Assembly: GCF_040958095.1 (NCBI RefSeq)
Contig: NC_091230.1
Location: 5,583,322-5,647,321, forward strand
Direction of reading: 5' to 3'
DNA from: Procambarus clarkii
Lineage: Eukaryota; Arthropoda; Malacostraca; Decapoda; Cambaridae
Length of the DNA stretch: 64,000 nucleotides
The translations under genes were made by a program, and so were the position numbers. Positions within the stretch are counted from its first letter, which is position 1. The number at the start of each line of letters is the position of its first letter. The notes beneath the pieces were generated by a model. The model was given only the letters and a program-made list of their open reading frames with translations, was not told where the DNA came from and did no database searches. Positions 36,001 to 45,640 of this stretch are shown here, in pieces.

Positions 36001-36805
36001 TACTGCTAGTAGTGTTGGTACTGCTAGTAGTGCTGGTACTACTAGTAGCGTTGGTACTACTAGTAATGCTGGTACTGTAAGTAGTGCTGGTACTACAAGT
36101 AGTGCAAGTACTACAAGTTGTGCTGGTACTACTAGTAGTGTTGGCACTACAAGTAGTGCTGTACTGCCAGTAGTTCTGGTACTACTATTCGTGCTGGTAC
36201 TGTTAGTAGTGCTGGTACTACTAGTAGTGCTGGTACTACTGGTAGTGCTGGTACTACAAGTAGTGCTGCTACTTCTAGTAGTGCTACTACAAGTAGCACT
36301 GGTACTGCCAGTAGTGCTGGTACTACCAGTAGTGCTGGTACTACCAGTAGTGCTGGTATTACCAGTAGTGCTGGTATTGCCAGTAATGCTGGTTCTACCA
36401 GTAGTGCTAATACTGCCTGTAGTGCTGGTACTGCTATTGGTGCTGGTACTGCTGGTAGTGCTGGTACTGTTAGTAGTGCTGGTACTACTACCAGTGCTGG
36501 TACTACTAGTAGTGCTGGTATTACTATTAGTGCTGGTACTACTACCAGTGCTGGTACTACTAGTAGTGCTGGTATTACTAGTAGTGCTGGTATTACTAGT
36601 AGTGCTGGTATTACTAGTAGTGCTGGTACTACTACCAGTGCTGGTACTGCTAGTAGTGCTGGTATTACTAGTAGTGCTGGTATTACTAGTAGTGCTGGTA
36701 CTACTAGCAGTGCTGGTACTACTAGTAGTGCTGGTATTACTAGTAGTGCTGGTATTACTAGCAGTGCTGGTATTACTAGTAGTTCTGGTACTACTAGCAG
36801 TGCTG

Positions 36806-37218
36806 GCACCGAGAGGTTTGATACAGACAACATGGTGCTGGCTGAAGCGTAAGAGTCGTCTCTGTAATTCCTGCGCTCCAAATCAATTTATAATTTACAT
36901 ATCAGCAGGCGGTGGGTCCGGCCGCCCGCCGGCGGAGGTGATTTGTATGCCGCTGCTCAGCTTTGAAGCTCTTAATTGTTGCGTCACGAGCGCTCGCGTC
37001 CGCCCTTTAGTGGGTGGTTCTGTTGATTGATTTGTTCCGAGGTGACGAAGTGGCAGGTAATGGCGGAATGAAAATACGTGTTATGTATTTGTTGACGTGT
37101 TTGTGTAGCGGCGCTTCGCTGTTTTCATTGTGGGTTAGTTCTTGTGTGTTTGGCGTGGTTGAATGTTTGTGACTGCTCGACATGTATGGGTCTGGTATTT
37201 TATCTAATTCAGTTTTGA
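36806..37218. other. Unassigned sequence right of the minisatellite
   Basis: About 410 bp with a GC-rich patch (ggccgcccgccggcgg near 36915-36935). No open frame with recognisable similarity, no element end and no RNA gene. One of the few possible single-copy stretches here. Confidence 0.45.
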
Positions 37219-37527
37219 CTTTGTGTGTGTGTGTGTGTTTATTTACATAGTTCCATTTACCTAGTTGTGCTTCCAGGGTTGAGCCCTGGCTCTTTTCACC
37301 CGCCTCTAAACTGTTAATCAATAATTTTTTTTCACACACACCCACACACAGGAAGCAGCCCGTAACAGCAATCTAACTCCCGAGTACCTATTTCTTGCTA
37401 GGAGAAAAGGGGTATCAGGATGAAAGAAGTTCTGCTCATTTGTTTCCGCCTTCGCCGGGGATCGATCCTCGGTCCCTAGGACTACGAATCCCGAGCGCTG
37501 ACTACTCAGCCACAGGCGCAGGTGTGT
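37219..37527 (-). mobile_element. tRNA-derived SINE copy 1
   Basis: On the minus strand the order is a tRNA-like head with A box (TGGCTGAGTAGT, 37501-37512) and B box-like sequence (GAGGATCGATCCCC, 37457-37470). A body follows (gtacctatttctt, cccgtaacag on the plus strand), then a (CA)-rich link. The 3' tail is homologous to LINE-A (acctagttgtgcttccagg...gagccctggctctttt). It ends in (GT)n at 37219-37238. It is more diverged than the two SINEs near 45.5 and 49.1 kb. Confidence 0.85.
37457..37512 (-). promoter_or_regulatory. Pol III internal promoter (A and B boxes) of SINE copy 1
   Basis: A box complement at 37501-37512 and B box complement at 37457-37470, spaced as in tRNA genes. Such boxes direct RNA polymerase III transcription of SINEs. 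Activity is not shown. Confidence 0.6.
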
Positions 37528-37888
37528 ACTTACCTGCGTACAATATACCTAGTTGTACTTACCTAGTTGTACCTGCGGGGGTTGAGCTCTGGCTCTTTGG
37601 TCCCGCCTCCCAATGGTCAATCAACTAATGTACAGGTTTCTGAGCCTACTGGGCTCTATCATATTTACACTTTAACTTGTGTACGGAGTCAGCCTTCACC
37701 ACATCACTGCCTTTCATTTGTCTACTACTCTGACACTGAAAAAAATATTTCTAACGTCTCTATGGCTCATTTGGGCACTCAATTTCCACCTGAGTCTCCT
37801 AGTGCGTGTGCCCCTTGTGTTAAAAAGTCTGTCTTTATCTACTCTATTAATTCCTTTGAGAATCATGTATGTGGTGATTATGTACCCT

Positions 37889-39894
37889 CTAACTCATCTG
37901 TCTCCCAGTGACGTGAGATTTGATTCCCGTAGTCTCTCCTCGTAGCTCATACCACTCAGTTCGGGTACTTGTCTGATGGCAAACCTTTGAATTGCTTAGG
38001 TACTCCTTTATCCACAGGAGCGTCCTACTAGTTACTCCTGCCTGTTTCTCCCGCTTATGCATCAGCCTTTTTATGGGATACTGTGTCAAAGGCTTTTCAA
38101 CAGTCTAAAAAAATGCAGTCCGCCCGTCCTTCTCTTTCTTGCTTAATCTTTGTCACCTGATTGTAGAATTCTATCAAGCCTGTAAGGCAAGATTTACCCT
38201 CCCTGAACCTATGTTGATGGGTTGTCACGTTGTCCCTTCTCTCCAGATGTGTTACTAGGTTTTTCTCACGATCTTCTCCATCAACCTTGCCAGGTATACA
38301 AGTTAAGGACACTGGCCTGTAGTTCAGTGCCTCTTGTCTGTCACCCTTTTTGTATATTGGGACTACATTAGCAGTCTTCCATATTTCTGGTAGGTCTCCC
38401 GTTTCCAGTGACCTACTATACACTATGGAGAGTGGCAAACAAAGTGCTCCTGCACACTCTTTCAAGTCCCATGGTGAGATTCCGTCCGGCCCAACAACGT
38501 TTCTCACGTCCAGCTCTAATAAGTGCCTCTTGACCTCATCTCTTGTAATTTCGAATCCTTCCAAGGTCGCCTGGTTTGCTGCCACCTCTCCTAGCGCCGT
38601 GACCTCTCCTTGTTCTGTTGTAAAGACCCCTTGGAACTTCTTGTTGAGTTCTTCTCACACTTCTTTGTTATTATCTGTGTATCTGTCCTCACCCGTTCAA
38701 AGTTTCACCTGTTCCTTCACTGCCGTTTTCCTCCTGATGTGACTGTGTAGTAGCTTTGGGTCGGTCTTGGCTTTATTTGCTATATAATTTGCATACATTT
38801 TCTAAGCTGCTCTTCTCACACTAACATACTCATTCCTGGTTCTCTGGTATCTCTCTCTACTTTCTGGTATTCTGTTATTACGGCAGTTCCTCCACGCCCT
38901 TTTAATTCAGCTTCTTTGCTTTCATACATTCCTTATTAAACCACGGATTCTTCTTTTGCTTCTCGTTTTTTTCCTGTCGAGCCAGGTAAAACCTGTTTAC
39001 CGCCTCCTGACACTTTTGGGTGACATTGTGCATCATGTCTTGTACGGACTTAGTTCTGAGTTCTGTGTCCCATGGTATATCCCTTAGGAATTTATTCATC
39101 TCCTCATAGTTTCCCTTTCGGTATGCCAGCCCTTTGTTTCCCAGTTCTTTTTTTTTGGAGATAATTCCTAGCTCAACCAGGTACTCAGAGATCAATTCAC
39201 TATGATCACTCATTCCCAAGGGGGCTTCCAACTTAACTTCTCATATATCCGACTCATTTTGGGTAAATATCAGATCAAGCAAAGCTGGTTCATCTTCTCC
39301 TCTCTTTCTTGTCGGTCCCTTGACGTGTTGACTTAAAAATTTTCTTGTTGCCACATCCAGCAGCTTAGCTCTCCATGTGTCCGGTCCTCCATGTGGGTCT
39401 CTGTTCCCCCAATCTATCTTCCCATGGTTGAAGTCTCCCATGATTAGTAGTCTGTATCCGTTCCTGCTAGCCACAGAAGCTGCTCTCTCTATTATATTGA
39501 TGGTGGTCGTGTTGTTTCTATCATATTCCTGTCAGGGTCTTCTGTGGTTCGGTGGGGGGTTATATATGACTACTACTATAATTTTATGTCCTTCAGTTGT
39601 TATGGTGCCTAATATGTAGTCACTGAAACCTTCACAGCTTTGATTAACCATCTCTTCAAACTCCAACCTTTTCTTATCAGCAAAGCTACACCACCTCCTC
39701 CTCTCCTTTCTCTCCCTTCTCTCTCTTTCCTCATTACACAATAGTCCTGTGGAAACACTGCATTTTTTATTGTTTTCGTTAACTTTGTTTCTGTGAGTGC
39801 TATTATGTCTAGGTTTTCTTCTAGCCCATTTTCCGAGTTCACTCGTTTTATTTGTAATCTCATCTCTGTTAGTGTAAATTGCCTTGAAGCTCAC
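37889..39894 (-). pseudogene. LINE-A copy 3 ORF2, broken
   Basis: Endonuclease pieces (MGDFNHGKIDWGNRDPHGGPDTWRAKLLDVATRKFLSQH; MSDHSELISEYLVELG) and RT pieces ([76 protein letters not shown]) lie in separate frames. Breaks occur near 38095, 38260, 38650 and 39240. The core of RT with GVPQGS and FADD is missing through the internal deletion. Confidence 0.85.
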
Positions 39895-39993
39895 TTTCTT
39901 CTGTTCATTTTCCTGTCCCCTTCTTGGTGAGCATTCTGTTGGTGGGGGAGAGCTGTTCCCTGGGCGAGAAGATCTGAGGTGGTTTGTAGGGTC

Positions 39994-40430
39994 TCAGAGG
40001 ATTTTTTTTTCTTGGGGGGGGGGGGGTTCAAGGAAAGGGGAACAGGTAGGGTATGGGGTAAGGAGATAGGGGGGGACATGGAAGATTCGGGGGTGAAGGG
40101 GGTGGATGGATAGGGAGGGTATGGGATGAAGGGGGAGGGGGAACAGGTGGGGAAAGGTGGAAAGGGGGGGACATGGTGGGAATGGGGGAGGGGTGACATG
40201 GTCGGAATGGGGTGGGGGGATGGGAGGGTTGGGTGAGTATTTGAGTGGGGGTGGGTAGGGTGAGGGGAAGGGAAGGTAGGGGTTTCTATGCAGAGGGGGG
40301 TTGGTGGTGTTGACCTCCCCACGTGTGTTGCTGGGATGCTGGTTGTGGGTTCCCCCTCTTGTCTCTGGGACTGTTGCGTTGGGGCTGTCATTTCCTGACT
40401 TACTCCTCTCTTCCTGCGCTTTCTCCTTAC
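39994..40430 (-). pseudogene. LINE-A copy 3 ORF1 C-terminus / proline-rich linker
   Basis: On the plus strand this is G-rich; on the minus strand it encodes Pro-Ser-His-rich sequence in two overlapping frames. In other copies one frame ends ORF1 (GGPTTSYPVTPAGR...) and another leads in frame into the endonuclease of ORF2. Here the two are offset, with a frame change near 40450. Confidence 0.7.
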
Positions 40431-41119
40431 CTCTGCTGCCCTGGCTCTCTCCTCCTGTCCCTCTGCAGGAATACATTTTTGTATTCCTCCACATACTGCA
40501 GATGACTCTTCCTTTCCAGAATAACATCCTTCGTGGTCTTATTTGCAAACACTACCTTTACCAGTCGGTTTCTGTCCTTGTTGTACCAGCCCAACCTGAA
40601 AACCTTTACAATGTTTTGTTCAGCCCCTTCCACCTGTAACCCCTTCAGTATCCCATGTACTGCCTCTCTGTCCTTGCTATTCCATTCCTGCCTATTGGAT
40701 CCTTCCTGCTCTTTGATGCCAACAACTACCACTAATCTTTTTCTTTCCAGCAGCTGACTGGTGCACCTTGCTGCTTCCTGTGAGGTAGCTGCTTGTATGG
40801 CTACCTCCCTCACTGTGTCCATTGCTTTTGAGCTCTTTCTCAGTATTTCCGCAAATGTTTCAGGTACAGAGACATTTTCTTCCAATGCAACATATCCATC
40901 TTCCCTTTGGATGATAATCTGATGCTCAGCCTCTTTATTTTTCTCTGTGAGGGATTTGATCTCCTCCCTTGCTGATGTCAGCTCACTTTGCAGGTTGTTA
41001 TTAATTGTAATCCTCATATCATGCATCTCCCTACTGAATTCCTGGAAAACTTGGGCTAACCTTTCCTTCATTTGGTCACTTTGACTATTCCCTGTGTCCC
41101 TGTTGCGTCCTCCTGCCAT
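40427..41119 (-). CDS. LINE-A ORF1 protein (coiled-coil RNA-binding type), C-terminally frameshifted
   Basis: The likely start is the Met at 41117-41119 ([11 protein letters not shown]), because the sequence upstream is a (GA)n repeat. From there the frame gives about 230 residues. A charged, heptad-like segment ([18 protein letters not shown]...[16 protein letters not shown]) suggests a coiled coil for trimerisation. A compact basic domain follows ([54 protein letters not shown]), resembling the RRM-like and C-terminal nucleic-acid-binding part of ORF1 proteins. Related fragments lie at 53123-53338, 58553-58844 and 58913-59113. Compared with the copy near 57.5 kb, the frame ends early after [14 protein letters not shown]. 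Confidence 0.75.
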   Translation of the reverse strand: MAGGRNRDTGNSQSDQMKERLAQVFQEFSREMHDMRITINNNLQSELTSAREEIKSLTEKNKEAEHQIIIQREDGYVALEENVSVPETFAEILRKSSKAMDTVREVAIQAATSQEAARCTSQLLERKRLVVVVGIKEQEGSNRQEWNSKDREAVHGILKGLQVEGAEQNIVKVFRLGWYNKDRNRLVKVVFANKTTKDVILERKSHLQYVEEYKNVFLQRDRRREPGQQR

Positions 41120-41165
41120 TTTGTTCCTTTCCCTGATAAGTTTTGATAGAGTTAGGCAGGGGGGC

Positions 41166-41242
<77 letters not shown>

Positions 41243-41878
41243 GAGAGAGAGAGGAAGAGAGGGGTGTAGAGGGGAAGAGGGAGATTGTATTTTACTCCAT
41301 CTATGGTGTCCAGTTGACGTGTTGGGGGAAGGGGGGACGGTGTTACCCTGACTTGCTAATCCCTTCACACACAGTACAATTCAGGTCCCAACTTAAGCTC
41401 ACAGTGAGTTACTGACTCGTTCTCTATCAATCTATCAAGATTACTATTCTATTATCGAATGAAATGCATTATATGTGACTACTATATGAAATTATATAAA
41501 CCTTGCACACTAGTTGAAGGCTTCAGAGAGCGAGACACTTACCAGTCACCACCCAACAAGCACAACCAGACAGTTCCACGGCGGGTGTTCCCACACTGGA
41601 CGTCAGGTCAGGTCGCTCCACGCGGTTCTCCACACTGTATATGTACCGGTGATGCCAATAGCTCCACTTTGGTTTCTTTGCTCGATTCGTTGTGATATTC
41701 CTATGTTATGTTGCACCCTGCTTGCTACACACTTCGAGAGGCTACTACTCTCTAATACTATGAACTATGCCTCTATACTCCTTCAGTGTCCTGAGTATTT
41801 GACGAATCTCCGCAGACCTCACTAACATCTGTCTCTCACCAGCGACGGCTTACTACCTACAAAGTACAGATTAGTACT
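41120..41878 (-). other. Possible LINE-A 5' UTR with (GA)n tract
   Basis: Sequence upstream of ORF1: an interrupted (GA)n repeat at 41165-41275, then about 600 bp of non-repetitive sequence ending at aaagtacagattagtacttt just before (GT)n. It has no coding signal. I infer a 5' UTR from its position, but no second copy in the window confirms it. Confidence 0.45.
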
Positions 41879-42021
<143 letters not shown>

Positions 42022-42107
42022 CACCTAGTTGTGTTTGCGGGGATTGAGCTCTGGCTCTTTGGTCCAGCCTCTCAACCGTCAATCAACAGGTGTACAGATT
42101 CCTGAGC

Positions 42108-43766
42108 CTATCGGGCTCTATCATATCTACACTTGAAACTGTGTATGGAGTCAGCCTCCACCACATCACTTCCTAATGCATTCCATTTGTCAACCACTCT
42201 GACACTAAAAAAGTTCCTTCTAATATCTCTGTGGCTCATTTGGGCACTCAGTTTCCACCTGTGTCCCCTTGTGCGTGTTCCCCTTGTGTTAAATAGACTG
42301 TCTTTATCCACCCTATCAATTCCCTTCAGAATCTTGAATGTGGTGATCATGTCCCCCTTAACTCTTCTGTCTTCCAGCAAAGTGAGGTTTAATTCCCGTA
42401 GTCTCTCCTCGTAGCTCATACCTCTCAGCTCGGGTACTAGTCTGGTGGCAAACCTTTGAACCTTTTCCAGTTTAGTAAAATCCTTGACTAGATATGGACT
42501 CCATGCTGGGGCTTCATACTCCAGGATTGGCCTGACATATGTGGTATACAATGTTCTGAATGAATCTTTACACAAGTTTCTGAATGCCGTTCGTATGTTG
42601 GCCAGCCTGGCATATGCCGCTGATGTTATCCGCTTGATATGTGCTGCATTAGACAGGTCTGGCGTGATATCAACCCCCAAGTCTTTTTCCTTCTCTGACT
42701 CCTGAAGAATTTCCTCTCCCAGATGATACCTTGTATCTGGCCTCCTGCTCCCTACACCTATCTTCATTACATTACATTTGGTTGGGTTAAACTCTAACAA
42801 CCATTTGTTCGACCATTCCTTCAGCTTGTCTAGGTCTTCTTGAAGCCTCAAACAGTCCTCTTCTGTTTTAATCCTTCTCATAATTTTAGCATCGTCCGCA
42901 AACATTGAGAGAAATGAATCGATACCCTCCGGGAGATCATTTACATATATCAGAAAGAAGATAGGACCGAGTACAGAGCCCTGTGGGACTCCAAAGGTGA
43001 CTTCACGCCAATCGGAGGTCTCACCCCTCACCGTAACTCTCTGCTTCCTATTGCTTAGATACTCCCTTATCCACTGGAGCACCTTACCAGCTACACCTGC
43101 CTGTCTCTCCAGCTTATGTATCAGCCTCTTATGCGGTACTGTGTCAAAGGCTTTCCGACAATCCAAGCAAATGCAGTCCGCCCAGCCCTCTCTTTCTTGC
43201 TTAATCTGTGTCACCTGATCATAGAATTCTATCAAGCCTGTAAGGCAAGATTTACCCTCCCTGAACCCATGTTGGCGATTTGTCATGAAGTCCCTTCTCT
43301 CCAGATGTGTTACCAGGTTTTTTCTCACGATCTTCTCCATCACCTTGCATGGTATACAAGTCAAGGACACTGGCCTGTAGTTCAGTGCCTCTTGTCTGTC
43401 GCCCTTTTTGTATATTGGGACCACATTCGCCGTCTTCCATATTTCTGGTAGGTCTCCCGTCTCTAGTGACTTACTATACACTATGGAGAGTGGCAAGCAA
43501 AGTGCCTCTGCACACTCTTTCAGTACCCATGGTGAGATCCCATCTGGACCAACAGCCTTTCTAACATCCAGATCCAGCAGGTGTCTCTTGACCTCCTCTC
43601 TCGTAATTTCGAACTCCTCCAAGGCCGCCTGGTTTATCTCCCTTTCTCCTAGCACAGTGACCTCACCCTGTTCTATTGTGAAGACCTCCTGGAACCTCTT
43701 GTTGAGTTCCTCACACACCTCTCTGTCATTCTCTGTATACCTGTCCTCGCCTGTTCTAAGTTTCAA
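42108..43766 (-). pseudogene. LINE-A copy 4 ORF2, RT and C-terminal domain (552-residue open segment)
   Basis: The longest uninterrupted RT in the window. It reads [47 protein letters not shown] (motif A Asp), [10 protein letters not shown] (motif B) and [11 protein letters not shown] (motif C, catalytic Asp pair). The thumb and C-terminal domain follow, down to SFKCRYDRAR. A TAG replaces Gln at 43767-43769 (VKE*VLKL), while sister copy 5 has Gln there. The FNPTKCNVMKIGVG block is typical of CR1/L2-like RTs. Confidence 0.85.
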
Positions 43767-43769
43767 TAC

Positions 43770-45018
43770 CTATTCTTTCACTGTTGTTTTCCTTCTGATG
43801 TGACTGTGGAGTAGCTTTGGTTCGGTCTTGGCTTTGTTTGCTATATCATTTTCAAAATTTTTCTTTGCTTCTCTTCTCACCCTGACGTACTCATTCCTGG
43901 TTCTCTGGTATCTCTCTCTGCTTTCTGGTGTTCTGTTATTCCGGAAGTTCCTCCACGCCTTTTTGTTCAGTTTCTTCGCTTCCATAGATGCCCTATTATA
44001 CCATGGATTCTTCTGTTGCTTCTCGGATTTTTCCCTTTGGGCCGGGATGAACCTGTTTACTGCCTCCTGACACTTTTGGGTAACATAGTCCATCATACCC
44101 TGTACAGACTTAATTGTCTCTGAGGTCTGTGTCCCAAGGTATTTCACTTAGGAAACTTCTCATCTGTTCATAATTCCCCTTTCGGTATGCCAGCCTTTTG
44201 ATTCCTAGTTCTTTTTGGGGGGAGATAAGTCCTAGCTCTACCAGGTACTCAAAGTTCAATACATTGTGGTCACTCATTCCCAAGGGCGCTTCCATCTTAA
44301 CTTCCCTTATATCCCATTCATTTAGGGTAAATATCAAATCAAGCATTGCTGGTTCATCTTCTCCTCTCATTCTTGTTGGTTCTTTGGTGTGCTGGCTTAG
44401 AAAGTTTCTTGTTGCCACGTCCAGCAGCTTAGCTCTCCATGTTTCTGGTCCTTCATGTGGGTCTCTGTTCTTCCAATCTATCTTCCCATGGTTGAAGTCT
44501 CCCATAATTAGTAGTCCAGATCCATTCCTGCTAGCAACAGAAGCTGCTCTTTCTATTATGTTAATGGTGGCCATGTTGTTTCTATCATATTCCTGTCTAG
44601 GTCTTCTGTCATTTGGTGGTGGATTATATATGACTGCGACTATAATTTTTTTCCCTCCATTTGTTACAGTACCTGCTATGTAGTCACTGAAACCTTCACA
44701 GCCCTGAATATCCATCTCCTCAAAATCCCAGCCTTTTCTTACCAGCAGAGCTACACCACCCCCACCTCTTTCTTCCCTCTCTTTCCTCATAACATAATAG
44801 TCCTGTGGGAACACTGCATTTGTTATCGTTTTCGTGATCTTTGTTTCTGTGAGGGCTATTATGTCTCGGTTTTCCTCTAGTACCAGTTCTCCAAGCTCAT
44901 TTGCTTTATTTGTAATTCCATCTATGTTAGTGTACATCGCTTTGAGGCTCACTTTCTTCTGTCCCTTCTCAAATCGCCTCCTTGGTGAGTGTTCTGCTGG
45001 TGGGGGAGGCTGTTCCAT
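43770..45018 (-). pseudogene. LINE-A copy 4 ORF2, endonuclease and linker, frameshifted
   Basis: Endonuclease residues are all visible: YTNIDG, ALTETK, GDFNHGKIDW and MSDHNVLNFEYL, matching the Asn, Glu, Asp-Asn and Asp-His positions of AP-endonuclease-like LINE nucleases. A 4-bp insertion (aatt) near 44110 relative to copy 5 shifts the frame between endonuclease and RT. The Met at 45018 is internal to the Pro-rich linker rather than a secure start. Confidence 0.85.
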
Positions 45019-45287
45019 GGGTGTGAGGACCTGTGAGGTGGATAACAGGGTCTCAGAGGATACTGGGATGTGGGGCGGGGGATCCAGTGAAGGGGGAGGG
45101 ACAGGGAGGGTATGGGGTGAAAGGGGAGGGAGGACGGGAAGGAAAGGGGGGGAGGGAGGACTCGGGAGGAGGGGAGGGGTAGAAGGGTGGGGATTGGGTG
45201 TGGGGGGAGGGAGATTTGGCTGAACATTTGAGTGGGGGCAGGGAGGGTTTGGGGTAGGGGGGGTTTCTATGCAGAGGAGGGAGGCGG

Positions 45288-45293
<6 letters not shown>

Positions 45294-45342
<49 letters not shown>

Positions 45343-45640
45343 CTTTCACCTAGTTGTGTTTGCAGGGGATGAGTTCTGCTCTTTCGGCCCGCCTCTCCAT
45401 TGTCAATCGATCAACAGTTAACAACTATTAATTTTTTTTCACCCACACACACCCACAAGAAACCAGCCCGTAACAGCTGGTAAACTCCCAGGTACCTATT
45501 TACTGTTAACAAACAGGGGCATCAGGGTGAAAGAGACTCTGCCCATTTTTGTTTCTCGATCGCGCCGGGAATCAAACCCAGGCCACAGGATTACGTGTCC
45601 AGCGTGCTATCCACACAGCCACCGGCGGACTAAGCGTGTG
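45294..45640 (-). mobile_element. tRNA-derived SINE copy 2
   Basis: The tRNA-like head on the minus strand has A box TGGCTGTGTGG (45611-45621) and B box GGTTTGATTCC (45568-45578). The body contains gttaacagtaaatagg and ctgttacgggctgg. The 3' tail (45340-45410 on the plus strand) matches the LINE-A 3' UTR (acctagttgtgtttgcagggg; ctctttcggcccgcctctc). It ends in (GT)n at 45294-45338. It lies between LINE-A copies 4 and 5. Confidence 0.9.
45568..45621 (-). promoter_or_regulatory. Pol III A and B boxes of SINE copy 2
   Basis: Complement of the A box at 45611-45621 and of the B box at 45568-45578. The flanking sequence does not fold into a normal tRNA with an intact acceptor stem, so this is a SINE head, not a tRNA gene. 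Confidence 0.65.

Larger units (their letters stand above)
21517..36805. repeat. 18-bp minisatellite array, 15.3 kb, with ~3.08-kb higher-order repeats
   Basis: Unit agtgctggtactactagt, roughly 850 copies. GCTGGT is the most constant part, and the following ACTACTAGT varies to ACTGCTAGT, ACTACAAGT, ACTACCAGT, ATTACTAGT and so on. Because 18 is divisible by 3, long frames stay open on both strands: plus-strand VLVLLV, minus-strand VPALLV, and an SAGTTS frame without Met. Substitutions fall at third positions of different frames (unit position 13 for VLVLLV, 15 for SAGTTS). No frame shows coding constraint, so I call the array non-coding. A junction variant (ctgccaaaagtcctgg) recurs near 23090, 23200, 25790, 26942, 28866, 29908, 32418, 32987 and 35508. 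Confidence 0.95.
37528..41878 (-). mobile_element. LINE-A copy 3, longest copy, with ORF1 and possible 5' UTR
   Basis: Runs from the 3' UTR (37545 onward) through ORF2 (to about 39895), the proline-rich linker (39990-40320) and ORF1 (to 41119), to a possible 5' UTR ending at the (GT)n tract near 41879. If the right edge is correct the element is about 4.35 kb and may be near full length, apart from a deletion of about 590 bp near 37993. There the C-terminal domain (gcaaacctttgaa) is joined directly to RT sequence (ttgcttaggtactcc). RT motifs B and C are lost. Confidence 0.85.

Noticed and set aside
41094-41415. Arg-Glu-rich (RERERE) or Ser-Leu-rich proteins over 41160-41280, also 1611-1722
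   Set aside because: Translation of (GA)n tracts; no conserved flanking domain.
45568-45621. A functional tRNA gene (also at 37457-37512 and 49171-49224)
   Set aside because: A and B boxes are present but the acceptor stem is not, and each continues into a SINE body with a LINE-type tail.
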